Positions 1-7,893 of a stretch of DNA of 64,000 bases are shown here, piece by piece. Every line of letters begins with the position of its first letter. The first letter of the stretch is position 1. The notes beneath the pieces are model-generated. The model ran no database searches. It had not been told where the DNA came from and saw only the letters and a program-made list of their open reading frames with translations. The stretch spans positions 143,493 to 207,492 of the forward strand of contig NZ_JAPCID010000005.1 of the NCBI RefSeq assembly GCF_027587175.1, read 5' to 3'. The stretch is from Solirubrobacter deserti. Lineage in GTDB: Bacteria > Actinomycetota > Thermoleophilia > Solirubrobacterales > Solirubrobacteraceae. A program made the translations under genes and the position numbers.

Positions 1-1309
1 CGAAGCTGTACGCGTAGAACTGGTACGGCATCTCCTCGAGCACCATGCACACCAGCGACGTGACCGTGCCCGCCGCGACGACCACCACGCCGCCCGTCCG
101 CCGGCGCGCGTGCGCGGCGCCGATGAACGTCACCGCGGCCGCCGCGTAGAACTGCGAGAACGTCAGCGTGCTCAGGTCGTGCACGAGCATCCGGGCGACG
201 ACCAGCGCGAACACGGCCAGCGCGGCCGTCACCGGCCAGCGCCGGCGCAGCAGCAGCGGCAGGGGATAGAGCACCGCCGTCACCCACGGCGAGGCCGGCC
301 CGAGCACCGGCCCGGGCACGGGGAACGCGGGCACGAAGGGCTCGATCGCGACCGTCAGCCGGTCGGCGAGCCCGAGCAACGTCAGCAGGACGACCGGCGC
401 CGCCAGCCCGACCGCGTGCCCCACGCGGGTGCGCCGCGCGGCCGCGACGGCCGACCCGAGCGCCCGCGTGCCGTCGCCGGCCCGCGCGTCTGCGCTGTCG
501 CCGTCCCGTCGCGCCGCGGCCTCGTCGCCCGCCGCCACCGCGAGCGTCGGCTCCTCGTCGGGCGTGCGCAGCAGCCGCACCGCGCGGCGCAGCTCGAGCA
601 TCGCCGCCTGGGCGCGGTCGTGCACGGCGGCCATCAGCTCGGCGAACTCGTCCGCGGCCGCGTGACGGGCGCGGTCGGCGAGCGGGCGGACGCCGTTGAG
701 CAACATCGCCACAGCGGCGTCGACCTCGCTCGCGATCCGTGCACGCTCGCCGGCCAGCGCAAGGTCGATCCGGCGCTCGGCACCGGCCTCGAGCTCGAGC
801 ACCTCACGCTCGCGGCGCTCGGCCTCGCCGCGCCGGTCGCGTAGCGCGACGCCCGCGCTCACGCCGCCGATCGCGAGCGTCAGCGTGTGCGCGTAGGCGC
901 CGAGCGACGGGCTCGCGTAGACGCCGAAGCCGGCGAGATCCATCGTCACCACCGAGAGCACGAGCAGCCCGCCGGCGGCGAGCCCGCGCCGCGGGAAGCT
1001 GCGCGGCGGCGCGCCAGCCTCCGAGAGGAACAGCGCGACGAGCAGCACGACGCTCTGCGCGGCGGCGCCCGGCGCCCGCTGCTCGGCGGCGTCACGCGTC
1101 GCCACGATCGCCACCGCGGCCAGCGCGGCCCACCCGGGCGCGCGTCCCGCCAGCAGCAGCGGAAGCGGCAGCACGAACGCCCACAGCATCACCACGAGCG
1201 AGAACGGCGCCCCGCCCGGCCCGGTCACCTGCCAGGCCGCCTCGCCCGCGCTCCAGACCGCGAGCGCGAGGACGAGCGCTGCGGCGCGGCGGCTCGTGCC
1301 GAAGACCAT
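1..1309 (-). CDS. Degenerate membrane sensor histidine kinase, partial at its C-terminus
   Basis: The frame stays open from an ATG at 1309 to the window edge, giving 436 residues with no stop. A block of hydrophobic helices (residues 8-155) is followed by a coiled DHp-like helix (about 160-250). The H-box reads GERARIASEVDAAV, so the usual ERxRIARELHD has lost its phospho-accepting His (Asp197 instead). A second membrane block (about 300-436) resembles the DUF7134 start of actinobacterial NarX-type kinases, so a second kinase module probably lies beyond the window. It sits 76 bases downstream of the response regulator at 1386-2054 on the same strand. I infer an inactive or regulatory sensor half; GTG at 1312 is an alternative start. 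Confidence 0.75.
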   Translation of the reverse strand, partial: MVFGTSRRAAALVLALAVWSAGEAAWQVTGPGGAPFSLVVMLWAFVLPLPLLLAGRAPGWAALAAVAIVATRDAAEQRAPGAAAQSVVLLVALFLSEAGAPPRSFPRRGLAAGGLLVLSVVTMDLAGFGVYASPSLGAYAHTLTLAIGGVSAGVALRDRRGEAERREREVLELEAGAERRIDLALAGERARIASEVDAAVAMLLNGVRPLADRARHAAADEFAELMAAVHDRAQAAMLELRRAVRLLRTPDEEPTLAVAAGDEAAARRDGDSADARAGDGTRALGSAVAAARRTRVGHAVGLAAPVVLLTLLGLADRLTVAIEPFVPAFPVPGPVLGPASPWVTAVLYPLPLLLRRRWPVTAALAVFALVVARMLVHDLSTLTFSQFYAAAAVTFIGAAHARRRTGGVVVVAAGTVTSLVCMVLEEMPYQFYAYSF

Positions 1310-1385
1310 CACCGTCCAGCGTGCAGCGCGAGCGGGCCGCGCGCATCAATCGAACGGTGTGCCCGAGCGCGCCGTTCGGTGCGCG

Positions 1386-2054
1386 TCACCCGGCGGCGCG
1401 GCCGCCCGGCCGGACGAGCCCGCTCTCGTAGGCCAGCACCACCGCGCCGACGCGGCTACGCACGCCCAGCTTGCTCAGCAGCCGCGTGACGTGGGACTTG
1501 ACCGTCGCGTCGCTGAGGAACAGCTCGTTGCCCATCTCGGCGTTCGACTTGCCCTGCGCGAGCAGCCGCCAGACCTCACGCTCGCGTTCGGTGAGGTCCG
1601 AGAAGCGCTGCCCCAGCTGCTCGTCGGGCGCGGGGCGCACGAGGTACTCCTCGATCAGCCGCCGCGTCAGCACCGGGTCCAGCACGGACTCCCCGGACGC
1701 GATCGTCCGCACCGCCGCGGCCAGGCGCTCGGGCGCGAGCGCCTTGAGCAGGAACCCGCTCGCCCCGGCACGCAGCGCCCTGTAGACGTACTCGTCCTGG
1801 TCGAACGTCGTCACCATCACGATCCGCGCGCGCGAGCCGGCGGCGAGGATCCGGCGCGTCGCCTCGATCCCGTCCAGCACAGGCATCTGGACGTCCATCA
1901 GCACCACATCCGGGTGCGTGCGCAACACCCCTTCGACCGCGGCGGCGCCGTCGGAGGCCTCGCCCGCGAGCTCCATGTCCGGTTCGAGCTCCAGCAGCGC
2001 GCACAGCCCGCCGCGCACCAACGCCTCGTCCTCGGCCACGAACACCTTCAGCAC
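1386..2054 (-). CDS. NarL/LuxR-family response regulator
   Basis: 222 residues, the normal length for NarL-type regulators. The receiver domain (1-120) has the acidic pocket ED at 8-9, phospho-acceptor Asp54 in LMDVQMP and the conserved Lys in GFLLKA. A LuxR helix-turn-helix follows (about 150-215, LTEREREVWRLLAQGKSNAEM). The GTG at 2054 is chosen because the receiver begins directly with VLKVFVAEDE; longer readings add non-homologous residues. It is the first gene of a two-gene unit with the sensor at 1-1309, its likely partner. Targets cannot be told from the sequence. Confidence 0.93.
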   Translation of the reverse strand: MLKVFVAEDEALVRGGLCALLELEPDMELAGEASDGAAAVEGVLRTHPDVVLMDVQMPVLDGIEATRRILAAGSRARIVMVTTFDQDEYVYRALRAGASGFLLKALAPERLAAAVRTIASGESVLDPVLTRRLIEEYLVRPAPDEQLGQRFSDLTEREREVWRLLAQGKSNAEMGNELFLSDATVKSHVTRLLSKLGVRSRVGAVVLAYESGLVRPGGRAAG

Positions 2055-2076
2055 GCGGGCAAGGGTAATGCGGCGC

Positions 2077-2484
2077 TCAGACGCCGATGGCCGCGTCGAT
2101 CGCGACCGCTCCGCGGGCGCGCGCGACCGAGACGCGATGATGGCCGTCGCGCACGGCGTACCCGTCGCGCACCCGCACGACGGAGATCGGCGGCAGCGCG
2201 ACCCCGCGCTCCTCAGCCGTCCAGATGCTCTCCCAGCGCCGGCGCGCCGCCGCCCGCACGGGGGCGAACCGCTCGTCGAACTGCGTCGCGCGGCTCGGCT
2301 CGAGCGTGCCGCGGATCTCGTCCAGCGCGATCTCGCGCACGCCGCCGGTCGCCGCGACCGGATGCGCGCCGGTGTAGACGGGCAGCTGGACACGCGCGCG
2401 GCGGAGCTTGCGCATCCGTGCACCGCGGCGGGCTCGGGTGAACGCGGTCTCCGCGTCGATGAGGGTGTTACCGGTCTTGAGCAT
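2077..2484 (-). CDS. ParB/sulfiredoxin-fold-like small protein
   Basis: A 135-residue protein (146 if the GTG at 2517 is used). A basic N-terminal helix (about residues 15-35) precedes a C-terminal segment PPISVVRVRDGYAVRDGHHR, which matches the strand-turn-helix and GHHR motif of ParB N-terminal-like folds. There is no helix-turn-helix domain, so this is not a chromosome partitioning ParB. It lies 22 bases upstream of the response regulator start on the same strand and could be co-transcribed. Proteins of this kind are common and uncharacterised in actinobacteria; the function is unknown. Confidence 0.7.
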   Translation of the reverse strand: MLKTGNTLIDAETAFTRARRGARMRKLRRARVQLPVYTGAHPVAATGGVREIALDEIRGTLEPSRATQFDERFAPVRAAARRRWESIWTAEERGVALPPISVVRVRDGYAVRDGHHRVSVARARGAVAIDAAIGV

Positions 2485-2781
2485 GTCTGCAGTGTCGGCC
2501 TGAGACCCTCGGCGCACATCGGGCGAACGGGCCGAGTTGTCGCCTTACAGCCCTTACCGGCAAGACTGGACGTATGTACTGATGGACGCGAGACGTTTCC
2601 GTCGATCGGACAACTGCCGTTCACAAACGCACCACCAGCGCGAAAAACTAGAAAGACGAGTTTTGCGATTTGGAGCGGGAGCGAACCCCTGAGTGCGCTG
2701 GATCGAACCGGAGGGGTTGCGCAACGTTCGTCGCTTGAGGTAGAACACCCGCCGGGTTCGGAGGTTCGGAGGGTGGAACAA
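2485..2781. promoter_or_regulatory. Divergent intergenic region with an A/T-rich hairpin
   Basis: About 300 bases separate the divergently read ParB-like gene and the histidine kinase. It is visibly less GC-rich than the genes. At 2641-2667 it has a hairpin: arms CGAAAAACT and AGTTTTGCG, with one mismatch, around a 9-base loop. The purine-rich GGAGGG at 2768-2773 is a good ribosome binding site for the ATG at 2782. No clear promoter boxes were recognised; the hairpin could be a leader attenuator or an operator. Confidence 0.4.
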
Positions 2782-4113
2782 ATGGAGCATGGACCGGCTC
2801 GGAGGCCGGCGCTTCCTACGGTGTCGCTGGCCGCAGCGGGTGCTGCGGCGGTGTCGCTCGCGGTCGTGGCCGTCCCCTGGCTGCGAATGTCGTTCGAGGC
2901 GCCGGGGTTACGGGTCGCACTCGAAACCGGGGGTGCCTTACTGGCCGCGACGACGGTCGCCTTACTCGTGCGCCAATGCGGCTTACGCTCGCGCCCTGAT
3001 CATCTGTGGCTGACGCTGGGGCTCGTCGTCCTGGCCGCCACCTCACTGGGCGTCGCCGGCCTGATCGTCGCCGGTGCCTGGTCTGGAGCCGAGGCGCGCT
3101 ACGCCATGGGCGGCAACCTCGCCGGCACCGTGCTGCTCGCCGTCGCGGCCTTCGCGCCCGCCGGCCGCCTGAAGGTCCGGGCACGCAGCATCCTCGCGCC
3201 CGGCACGCTGATCGCGGCGCTCGTCTTCGCCGCCACCGCACTCTTCGCCGGTGCGGCCCCCGGCGCCGGCCGCGTCCCGGTGCAGGTCGCGATCGCCATC
3301 ACGCTGGTGGTCGCCGCCATCGGCCTTGCCCGCCGCGCCAGCGCACGCGACGAGGCGCTGCTGCGCTGGATCGCGATCGCCGTCGTGCTCGGCGGGTTCG
3401 CGAAGCTCGACTACGCGCTGTTCCCGCCGACGGGCGCCGACAACGTGCACCTCGGCGACGCGCTGCGGATGCTCGCGTGGGCGACCCTGTTCGCCGGCGT
3501 GCTCGGGGAGCTGCGCCGCAACGTGCGCGCCCGCGCCGACGCCGCCGTCGATCGAGAGCGCCGCCGCCTCGCCCGTGAGCTGCACGACGGCGTCGCGCAG
3601 GAGCTCGCCTTCATCCGCCGCCGCGCCGGCCGCTTGGGGGAGACGGCCGACGGCATCGAGATCCTCGGCGCTGCCGAGCGCGCGCTGGAGGACTCGCGGC
3701 GCGCGATCGAGGCGCTCGTGCCGCCCGCGTCCGAGACGCTGGACGTCGCGCTGGAGCGCCTCGGCGCGAAGCTCGCGAGCGAGTGCGATCTCGAGGTCCA
3801 GGTCAACGTCCGGGCACACGGCGAGGTCAGCGACGAGGTGCGCGCCGAGCTGTCCCGGATCATCTGCGAGGCGACTCGCAACGCCGCGCACCACGGCGGC
3901 GCGCGCCACGTGCGCGTCGACGTCGCCGGCACGCCGCTGGCCGTGCGGATCATCGACGACGGCAGCGGCTTCCGCGACGGCGCCAGCAGCGGCCTGGGCA
4001 TCGCGGGGTACGGCCTGATCGCCATGCGCGAGCGCGCCGAGCTGGTGGGCGGGAAGTTCAGCCTCGAGTCCGTCCGCGGCGCGGGTACTCTCGTGCAGGT
4101 GGTGCTGCCATAG
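2782..4113 (+). CDS. NarX-type sensor histidine kinase
   Basis: 443 residues. Seven or so hydrophobic helices fill residues 10-250. A HisKA_3 dimerisation domain follows, with RRRLARELHDGVAQELAFI and phospho-acceptor His268. The HATPase domain has the N-box around Asn367 (EATRNAAHHGG), a G1 box IIDDGSGF and a G2 region GLGIAGYGLIAMRERAELVG. The ATG is chosen for its GGAGGG ribosome site 8 bases upstream. The stop overlaps the response regulator frame at 4110, so the two are translationally coupled and form a two-component pair. The input signal is unknown. Confidence 0.94.
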   Translation: MEHGPARRPALPTVSLAAAGAAAVSLAVVAVPWLRMSFEAPGLRVALETGGALLAATTVALLVRQCGLRSRPDHLWLTLGLVVLAATSLGVAGLIVAGAWSGAEARYAMGGNLAGTVLLAVAAFAPAGRLKVRARSILAPGTLIAALVFAATALFAGAAPGAGRVPVQVAIAITLVVAAIGLARRASARDEALLRWIAIAVVLGGFAKLDYALFPPTGADNVHLGDALRMLAWATLFAGVLGELRRNVRARADAAVDRERRRLARELHDGVAQELAFIRRRAGRLGETADGIEILGAAERALEDSRRAIEALVPPASETLDVALERLGAKLASECDLEVQVNVRAHGEVSDEVRAELSRIICEATRNAAHHGGARHVRVDVAGTPLAVRIIDDGSGFRDGASSGLGIAGYGLIAMRERAELVGGKFSLESVRGAGTLVQVVLP

Positions 4114-4763
4114 ACCCCGTACGAGTACTCGTCGCCGACGATCACGCGCCGACGCGGGACGACATCGCGGTAGCGCTCGGGCGGGACGGCGGCTTCGAGA
4201 TCATCGCCACCGCGGAGGACGCGCCCGGCGCGGTCGACGCGGCGCTGCGCGAGCAGCCGGACCTCGCGCTGCTGGACGTCAACATGCCCGGCAGCGGGCT
4301 GGCGGCCGCGTGGGAGATCAGCGCGCGCCTGCCCTCCACCCGGGTCGTGATGCTCACGATCTCGCGCGACGACAGCCACGTGTTCGCGGCCCTGCGCGCC
4401 GGCGCGGCGGGCTACCTGCTCAAGGACACCGAGACCGAACGGCTGCCGACCGCGCTCAAGGACGTCATGAACGGCGAGGCCGCGCTGCCGGTCACGCTCG
4501 TCACGCGGCTGGTCGAGGAGTTCCGCGACCGCGCGCCGCGCCGCCGCGCGCTGATGCCGAGCCGCGAGGGCGAGCCGCGGCTCACCTCCCGCGAGTGGGA
4601 GGTGCTGGAGCTGATGCGGCGCAAGATGACGACGGCGCAGATCGCGCGCACGCTCGTCGTCTCGCCGGCGACGGTGCGCTCCCACGTGGCCGCGATCCTG
4701 CGCAAGCTGCGCGTGCCGGACCGTGACGCGGCAGTGAGGTTGCTGGACAATCCGGAGCCGTGA
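4110..4763 (+). CDS. NarL/LuxR-family response regulator with an apparent ATA start
   Basis: The receiver domain has the acidic pair Asp10-Asp11, phospho-acceptor Asp56 in LLDVNMPG and Lys in GYLLKD. The LuxR helix-turn-helix is near the end (LTSREWEVLELMRRKMTTAQ). The homology begins at IDPVRVLVADDH, and no ATG, GTG or TTG exists in frame close upstream: the codons before ATA read TCT CGT GCA GGT GGT GCT GCC. ATA at 4110 overlaps the kinase stop as ATAG, the same 4-base geometry as ATGA coupling. I therefore take ATA as the likely start, giving 217 residues. The next downstream in-frame ATG would delete the receiver's first half. Confidence 0.88.
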   Translation: MDPVRVLVADDHAPTRDDIAVALGRDGGFEIIATAEDAPGAVDAALREQPDLALLDVNMPGSGLAAAWEISARLPSTRVVMLTISRDDSHVFAALRAGAAGYLLKDTETERLPTALKDVMNGEAALPVTLVTRLVEEFRDRAPRRRALMPSREGEPRLTSREWEVLELMRRKMTTAQIARTLVVSPATVRSHVAAILRKLRVPDRDAAVRLLDNPEP

Positions 4764-5161
4764 AGGCCCACGGCGAGTTCCTCGCCGGAGCGGTAGGTGA
4801 GATCGCCGGCGTCTCCGGCACCACGATCGGCCAGTGGGCGCGCTGGGGGTACATCCGCGCGTCCCGCTCCGACGGGGACCCGCACGTGTACGCGTTCGAG
4901 GACGTGCTGGAGGCGCTGATGGTCAAGGCGCTGCTCGACCGTGGCGTCTCGCGGCCGATGATCCGGCGCGCGATCGCGCATCTGGACGGCGACTGGCCGC
5001 TGACCGACGCGCAGCTGGCGACCACGCGCAACGGGCGCCGCCCCCGGATCGTGCTGCGCGAGCCGGACGGCGCCTTCGTGCTCTCCCCCCGGGGCTGGCA
5101 GCTGATGGTCGCGCCGCCGCCGCTCGAGGACGTTCGCCTGCGCGTTAAGCGCGACGGGTAG
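4760..5161 (+). CDS. MerR-like helix-turn-helix protein
   Basis: 133 residues, GTG start overlapping the response regulator stop as GTGA. Residues 12-60 fit a MerR-type winged helix (VGEIAGVSGTTIGQWARWGY followed by the acidic-aromatic YAFEDVLEALMVKALLDRG). The C-terminal half is not a known effector domain and no cysteine-based metal site is present. It is the third gene of the kinase-regulator unit, so it may act in the same response. DNA target and ligand are unknown. Confidence 0.8.
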   Translation: MKAHGEFLAGAVGEIAGVSGTTIGQWARWGYIRASRSDGDPHVYAFEDVLEALMVKALLDRGVSRPMIRRAIAHLDGDWPLTDAQLATTRNGRRPRIVLREPDGAFVLSPRGWQLMVAPPPLEDVRLRVKRDG

Positions 5162-5172
5162 TTTGGACCCCG

Positions 5173-5964
5173 ATGCGCCGCCCACTGCTCTTGCTCGCGC
5201 TCGCCGCCGTGGTCTATCTCGGCGCCGCGTACGTGCCGCAGCTGCGGGCGGCGGACGCCCACGCGCTGTACGGCTTCATCGGGCTGACGACGCTGCCCGG
5301 CGCCGGGCGCACGCTCGAGCTCATCTCGCTGTTCGATCCCGCGCCGTTCGCGGCGCTGACGCTCTTGATCGTCGCGCTCGGCGTGCTCTTCGGCCGCGTG
5401 CGCGCGGGACTGCTGGGGGCGGGGATGATGGTCGCGGCGGAGGTGAGCGCGCAGGTGCTCAAGCCGCTGCTGGCCGTGCAGCGCGACGTGCCGTTCCTGG
5501 AGCCCGCGGCCTGGCCGAGCGGGCACACGACGGCGGTGATGGGGTTCGCGCTGGCGCTCGCGATCGTCGCGCCGCCGCGGTTGCGCCCGTACGCCGTCGC
5601 GGCGGGTGCCCTGCTGACCGTGCTCACCGTCAACGCGCTGCTGATGGCGGGCTCGCACTATCCGAGCGACGTGCTCGGCGGGCTGCTGCTGGCGTCCGCG
5701 TGGGCGTCGGGCGCCGTGCTGTTGCTCGGCGAGGAGGAGCGCGTGACTGTCCGCGGGCCGCTGCTCGCGTCCGGCGCGCTGTTCGCGCTCTTCGCGCTGG
5801 CCGTGCTGCCGCGCGTCGACGCCGCGGTGGACTATGCGATCGCGAACACGACCTTCGCGCTGGGCGCGCTGACGATCGCCGCGGCGGCGCTCGTGCTCAG
5901 CGGTAGCGTCCCGGCTCCCACAGGGGCTCGGCGGCGCCTGCCGCCTGATTCACCCCGCGGCTGA
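5173..5964 (+). CDS. PAP2-family membrane phosphatase
   Basis: 263 residues with about six to seven membrane helices. The PAP2 catalytic motifs are visible: SGHTTAVMG (C2, residues 115-123) and GSHYPSDVLGG (C3). The C1 KxxxxxxRP motif is degenerate (KPLLAVQRD). Such enzymes remove phosphate from lipid phosphates, for example undecaprenyl pyrophosphate or phosphatidate. It lies 11 bases after the MerR-like gene and may belong to that unit. Its last 68 bases overlap the 3' end of the convergent adenosyltransferase gene. Confidence 0.85.
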   Translation: MRRPLLLLALAAVVYLGAAYVPQLRAADAHALYGFIGLTTLPGAGRTLELISLFDPAPFAALTLLIVALGVLFGRVRAGLLGAGMMVAAEVSAQVLKPLLAVQRDVPFLEPAAWPSGHTTAVMGFALALAIVAPPRLRPYAVAAGALLTVLTVNALLMAGSHYPSDVLGGLLLASAWASGAVLLLGEEERVTVRGPLLASGALFALFALAVLPRVDAAVDYAIANTTFALGALTIAAAALVLSGSVPAPTGARRRLPPDSPRG

Positions 5965-6460
5965 GGATGAACAGCAGATCGCTGAGGCGGTTCAGGTAGC
6001 GCACCGTCTCGGCGTTGACCGCGTCCCCGCAGGCCAGCACGCGGCGCTCGGCGCGCCGGCAGACCGTGCGGCACACGTGCAGGTGCGCCGCGGCGAGCGT
6101 CCCGCCCGGGAGCACGAACGACTTCAGCGCCGGCAGCTCGGCGTTGGCCTCGTCGCACGCCCCCTCCAGCCACGCGGTCTGCTCCTGGATGACGCGCAGG
6201 CGCTCGCGCGTGCCGCCCTCGGGGACCGAGATGTCCGCGCCGACGTCGAAGAGGTCGTTCTGGATCCGCCGCAGCCACGCCGCGTACTGCTCCGGCAGCC
6301 CGCCGGCGGCGAGCGTGACGCCGAGCTGCGCGTTGAGCTCGTCGACGGTCCCGTACGCCTCGATCCGCGGATCGGTCTTCGGGACGCGGCTCATGTCGCC
6401 GAGGTGGGTCTCGCCGCCGTCGCCGAGCCGCGTGTAGATGCGTGTCAGATTTACCGTCAT
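5897..6460 (-). CDS. PduO-type cob(I)alamin adenosyltransferase (ATR)
   Basis: 187 residues, the usual length. It transfers the adenosyl group of ATP to cob(I)alamin to make adenosylcobalamin in the cytoplasm. The N-terminal ATP-binding signature TRLGDGGETHLGD is at 8-20, followed by YGTVDELNAQLG. The C-terminal RYLNRLSDLLFILSR carries the conserved Arg and Asp of the active site. It is divergent from the DUF4430 lipoprotein with only 18 bases between the two start codons. DUF4430 is related to the C-terminal domain of transcobalamin, so the pair may share a vitamin B12 theme; that link is inference. Confidence 0.95.
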   Translation of the reverse strand: MTVNLTRIYTRLGDGGETHLGDMSRVPKTDPRIEAYGTVDELNAQLGVTLAAGGLPEQYAAWLRRIQNDLFDVGADISVPEGGTRERLRVIQEQTAWLEGACDEANAELPALKSFVLPGGTLAAAHLHVCRTVCRRAERRVLACGDAVNAETVRYLNRLSDLLFILSRGVNQAAGAAEPLWEPGRYR

Positions 6461-6478
6461 CGCTATACCAGTCTGCCG

Positions 6479-7390
6479 ATGAGACGCGTGATCCTCGCCG
6501 CCGTGCTCGCGGCCCTCGCCGCGGGCTGCGGCTCCAAGGCCGAAGTCCCGACGGGCGGGCGCGTCGCGGTGACGGTCTCGCAGGACTTCGGGGAGACGCG
6601 CCTCGCGCCGACCCGCAGCCTCCAGGCGGCCGAGCAGGACACGGTGCTGGACATGCTCGACCGCTCCCAGTTCGAGGTCCGCGCGAGCGGCGCGGCCGTC
6701 GAGGAGATCGACGGGCTGTCGGGCGGGCGCGAGAACGGCAAGCCGGTCGAGTGGTTCTCGTACGTGAACGGCATCGCGACGCCGTCCGGCGCCGCCACGC
6801 GCAAGCTCTACAGCGGCGACCGCATCTGGTACGACCACCACGGCACGAACTCGACGGTGCGCGCGGTGGTGGGCTCGTTCCCGCAGCCGTTCACGTCGGG
6901 GATCGACGGCAAGAAGCTCCCGATCCGGGTCGTCTGCCTCGCGCCCGAGGACCGCTCCTGCGACGAGGTCGAGGAGCGCCTGGAGGCCGCCGGCATCCGC
7001 GGGCTCACGCGCTCGAACCTCGAATCCTCGCCGGGGGAGGTGCTGCGCGTGCTCGTCGGGACCTGGGCGGAGGTCCGCAAGGACATCGCGGCCCGCACGC
7101 TCGAGACCGGGCCGGCCGAGTCCGGCGTGTTCGCGCGCATGAACGCCGCCGGCAACGAGATCGAGTTGCTCGACCCCGACGGCGCGGTCGAGAAGACGCT
7201 CGGCCCGGGCGCCGGCCTGGTGGCCGCGACGGCCTACCGCGACCAGCGCCCGACCTGGATGATCACGGGCACGGACGACGTCGGCGTCGCCGCGGCGGCG
7301 GCCGCCTTGACCGAGGACATGCTGCGCTTCAGGTTCGCGCTGGCGATCGAGGAGGGGCGTGGAGTGCCCCTGCCGGTCGAAGGGCCCTAA
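6479..7390 (+). CDS. DUF4430-containing lipoprotein
   Basis: 303 residues. The N-terminus is a lipoprotein signal (MRRVILAAVLAALAAGCGSK, lipobox AAGC, Cys17). A DUF4430 domain spans about 30-125, with the typical DMLDRSQFEVR start and FSYVNGIATPSGAATRKLYS, GDRIWYDHH end. The remaining 175 residues are an unassigned alpha/beta region. DUF4430 occurs in transcobalamin-like and adhesin-like surface proteins. The TATACC at 6464-6469 could be a -10 element for near-leaderless transcription. The 3' end overlaps the convergent tetR gene by 62 bases. Confidence 0.85.
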   Translation: MRRVILAAVLAALAAGCGSKAEVPTGGRVAVTVSQDFGETRLAPTRSLQAAEQDTVLDMLDRSQFEVRASGAAVEEIDGLSGGRENGKPVEWFSYVNGIATPSGAATRKLYSGDRIWYDHHGTNSTVRAVVGSFPQPFTSGIDGKKLPIRVVCLAPEDRSCDEVEERLEAAGIRGLTRSNLESSPGEVLRVLVGTWAEVRKDIAARTLETGPAESGVFARMNAAGNEIELLDPDGAVEKTLGPGAGLVAATAYRDQRPTWMITGTDDVGVAAAAAALTEDMLRFRFALAIEEGRGVPLPVEGP

Positions 7391-7847
7391 GGGCCGCCCG
7401 CGCCTCCTCTGGGTCGCCGCCCGCCGCCAGCGCCGCGCGCCACGCGGCCGCGAGCATCGCGCCGAGCGGCGCGCCCACGGCCTCATTCAAAGTGGCTGCG
7501 ATCGGATCGGGCTCGCGGGGCTCGGACAACATCCTCATGAACCCGGCTCTGCGGGCGTAGTCGTAGGCCACCAGCAGCGCGGCGCCCACGGCGTCGGTCT
7601 CGAAGTCCAGCGCCGCCGCCAGCGCGCCTTCCATGCGCTCCGCGACGCGGCGGTCCACGTCCTCGCGGACGAACGCGTACAGCCCCGCCTTGCTGCCGAA
7701 GTGGTGGTAGAGCGGGCCGGTCGTGGTCTCGGCCGCGGCGGCGAGCTCGCCGACCTTGACGGCCTCGTAGCCGTGCTCGCCGAACGCCTCCAGCGCCGCG
7801 AGCACCAGGCGTCCCTTCGCGGTCGCCTTCGTCGGAATCCAATCCAT
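7329..7847 (-). CDS. TetR-family transcriptional regulator
   Basis: 172 residues. The helix-turn-helix covers about 12-58 (VLAALEAFGEHGYEAVKVGE ... ETTTGPLYHHFGSKAGLYAF), followed by a helical ligand-binding half with little conservation. It is divergent from the VOC protein; two matching inverted repeats lie in the 46-base gap, one directly upstream of its own start, so autoregulation and control of the VOC gene are likely. The last 62 bases overlap the DUF4430 gene. The ligand is unknown. Confidence 0.92.
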   Translation of the reverse strand: MDWIPTKATAKGRLVLAALEAFGEHGYEAVKVGELAAAAETTTGPLYHHFGSKAGLYAFVREDVDRRVAERMEGALAAALDFETDAVGAALLVAYDYARRAGFMRMLSEPREPDPIAATLNEAVGAPLGAMLAAAWRAALAAGGDPEEARAALRALRPAGALHAPPRSPART

Positions 7848-7848
7848 C

Positions 7849-7884
7849 CGTAAACATGTTACGCGATTCCGTAATTCAGTTATA
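7849..7884. promoter_or_regulatory. Tandem TetR-type operators between tetR and VOC gene
   Basis: Site 1 (7849-7863) is a perfect half-site repeat CGTAA-N5-TTACG. Site 2 (7870-7884) is CGTAA-N5-TTATA, with the right half-site matching at three of five bases. Their centres are 21 bases apart, two helical turns, so two dimers would sit on the same face. TATAGT at 7881-7886 overlaps site 2 and is a plausible -10 for the VOC gene, 7 bases before its ATG, implying near-leaderless transcription blocked by the repressor. The assignment to this TetR is inferred from position. Confidence 0.6.
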
Positions 7885-7893
7885 GTCGCGTCC

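Noticed and set aside
739..2441. Long plus-strand open frames across the two-component genes
   Set aside because: Arg/Ala/Pro-rich shadow frames with no homology; the minus-strand frames carry clear receiver, LuxR and sensor motifs.
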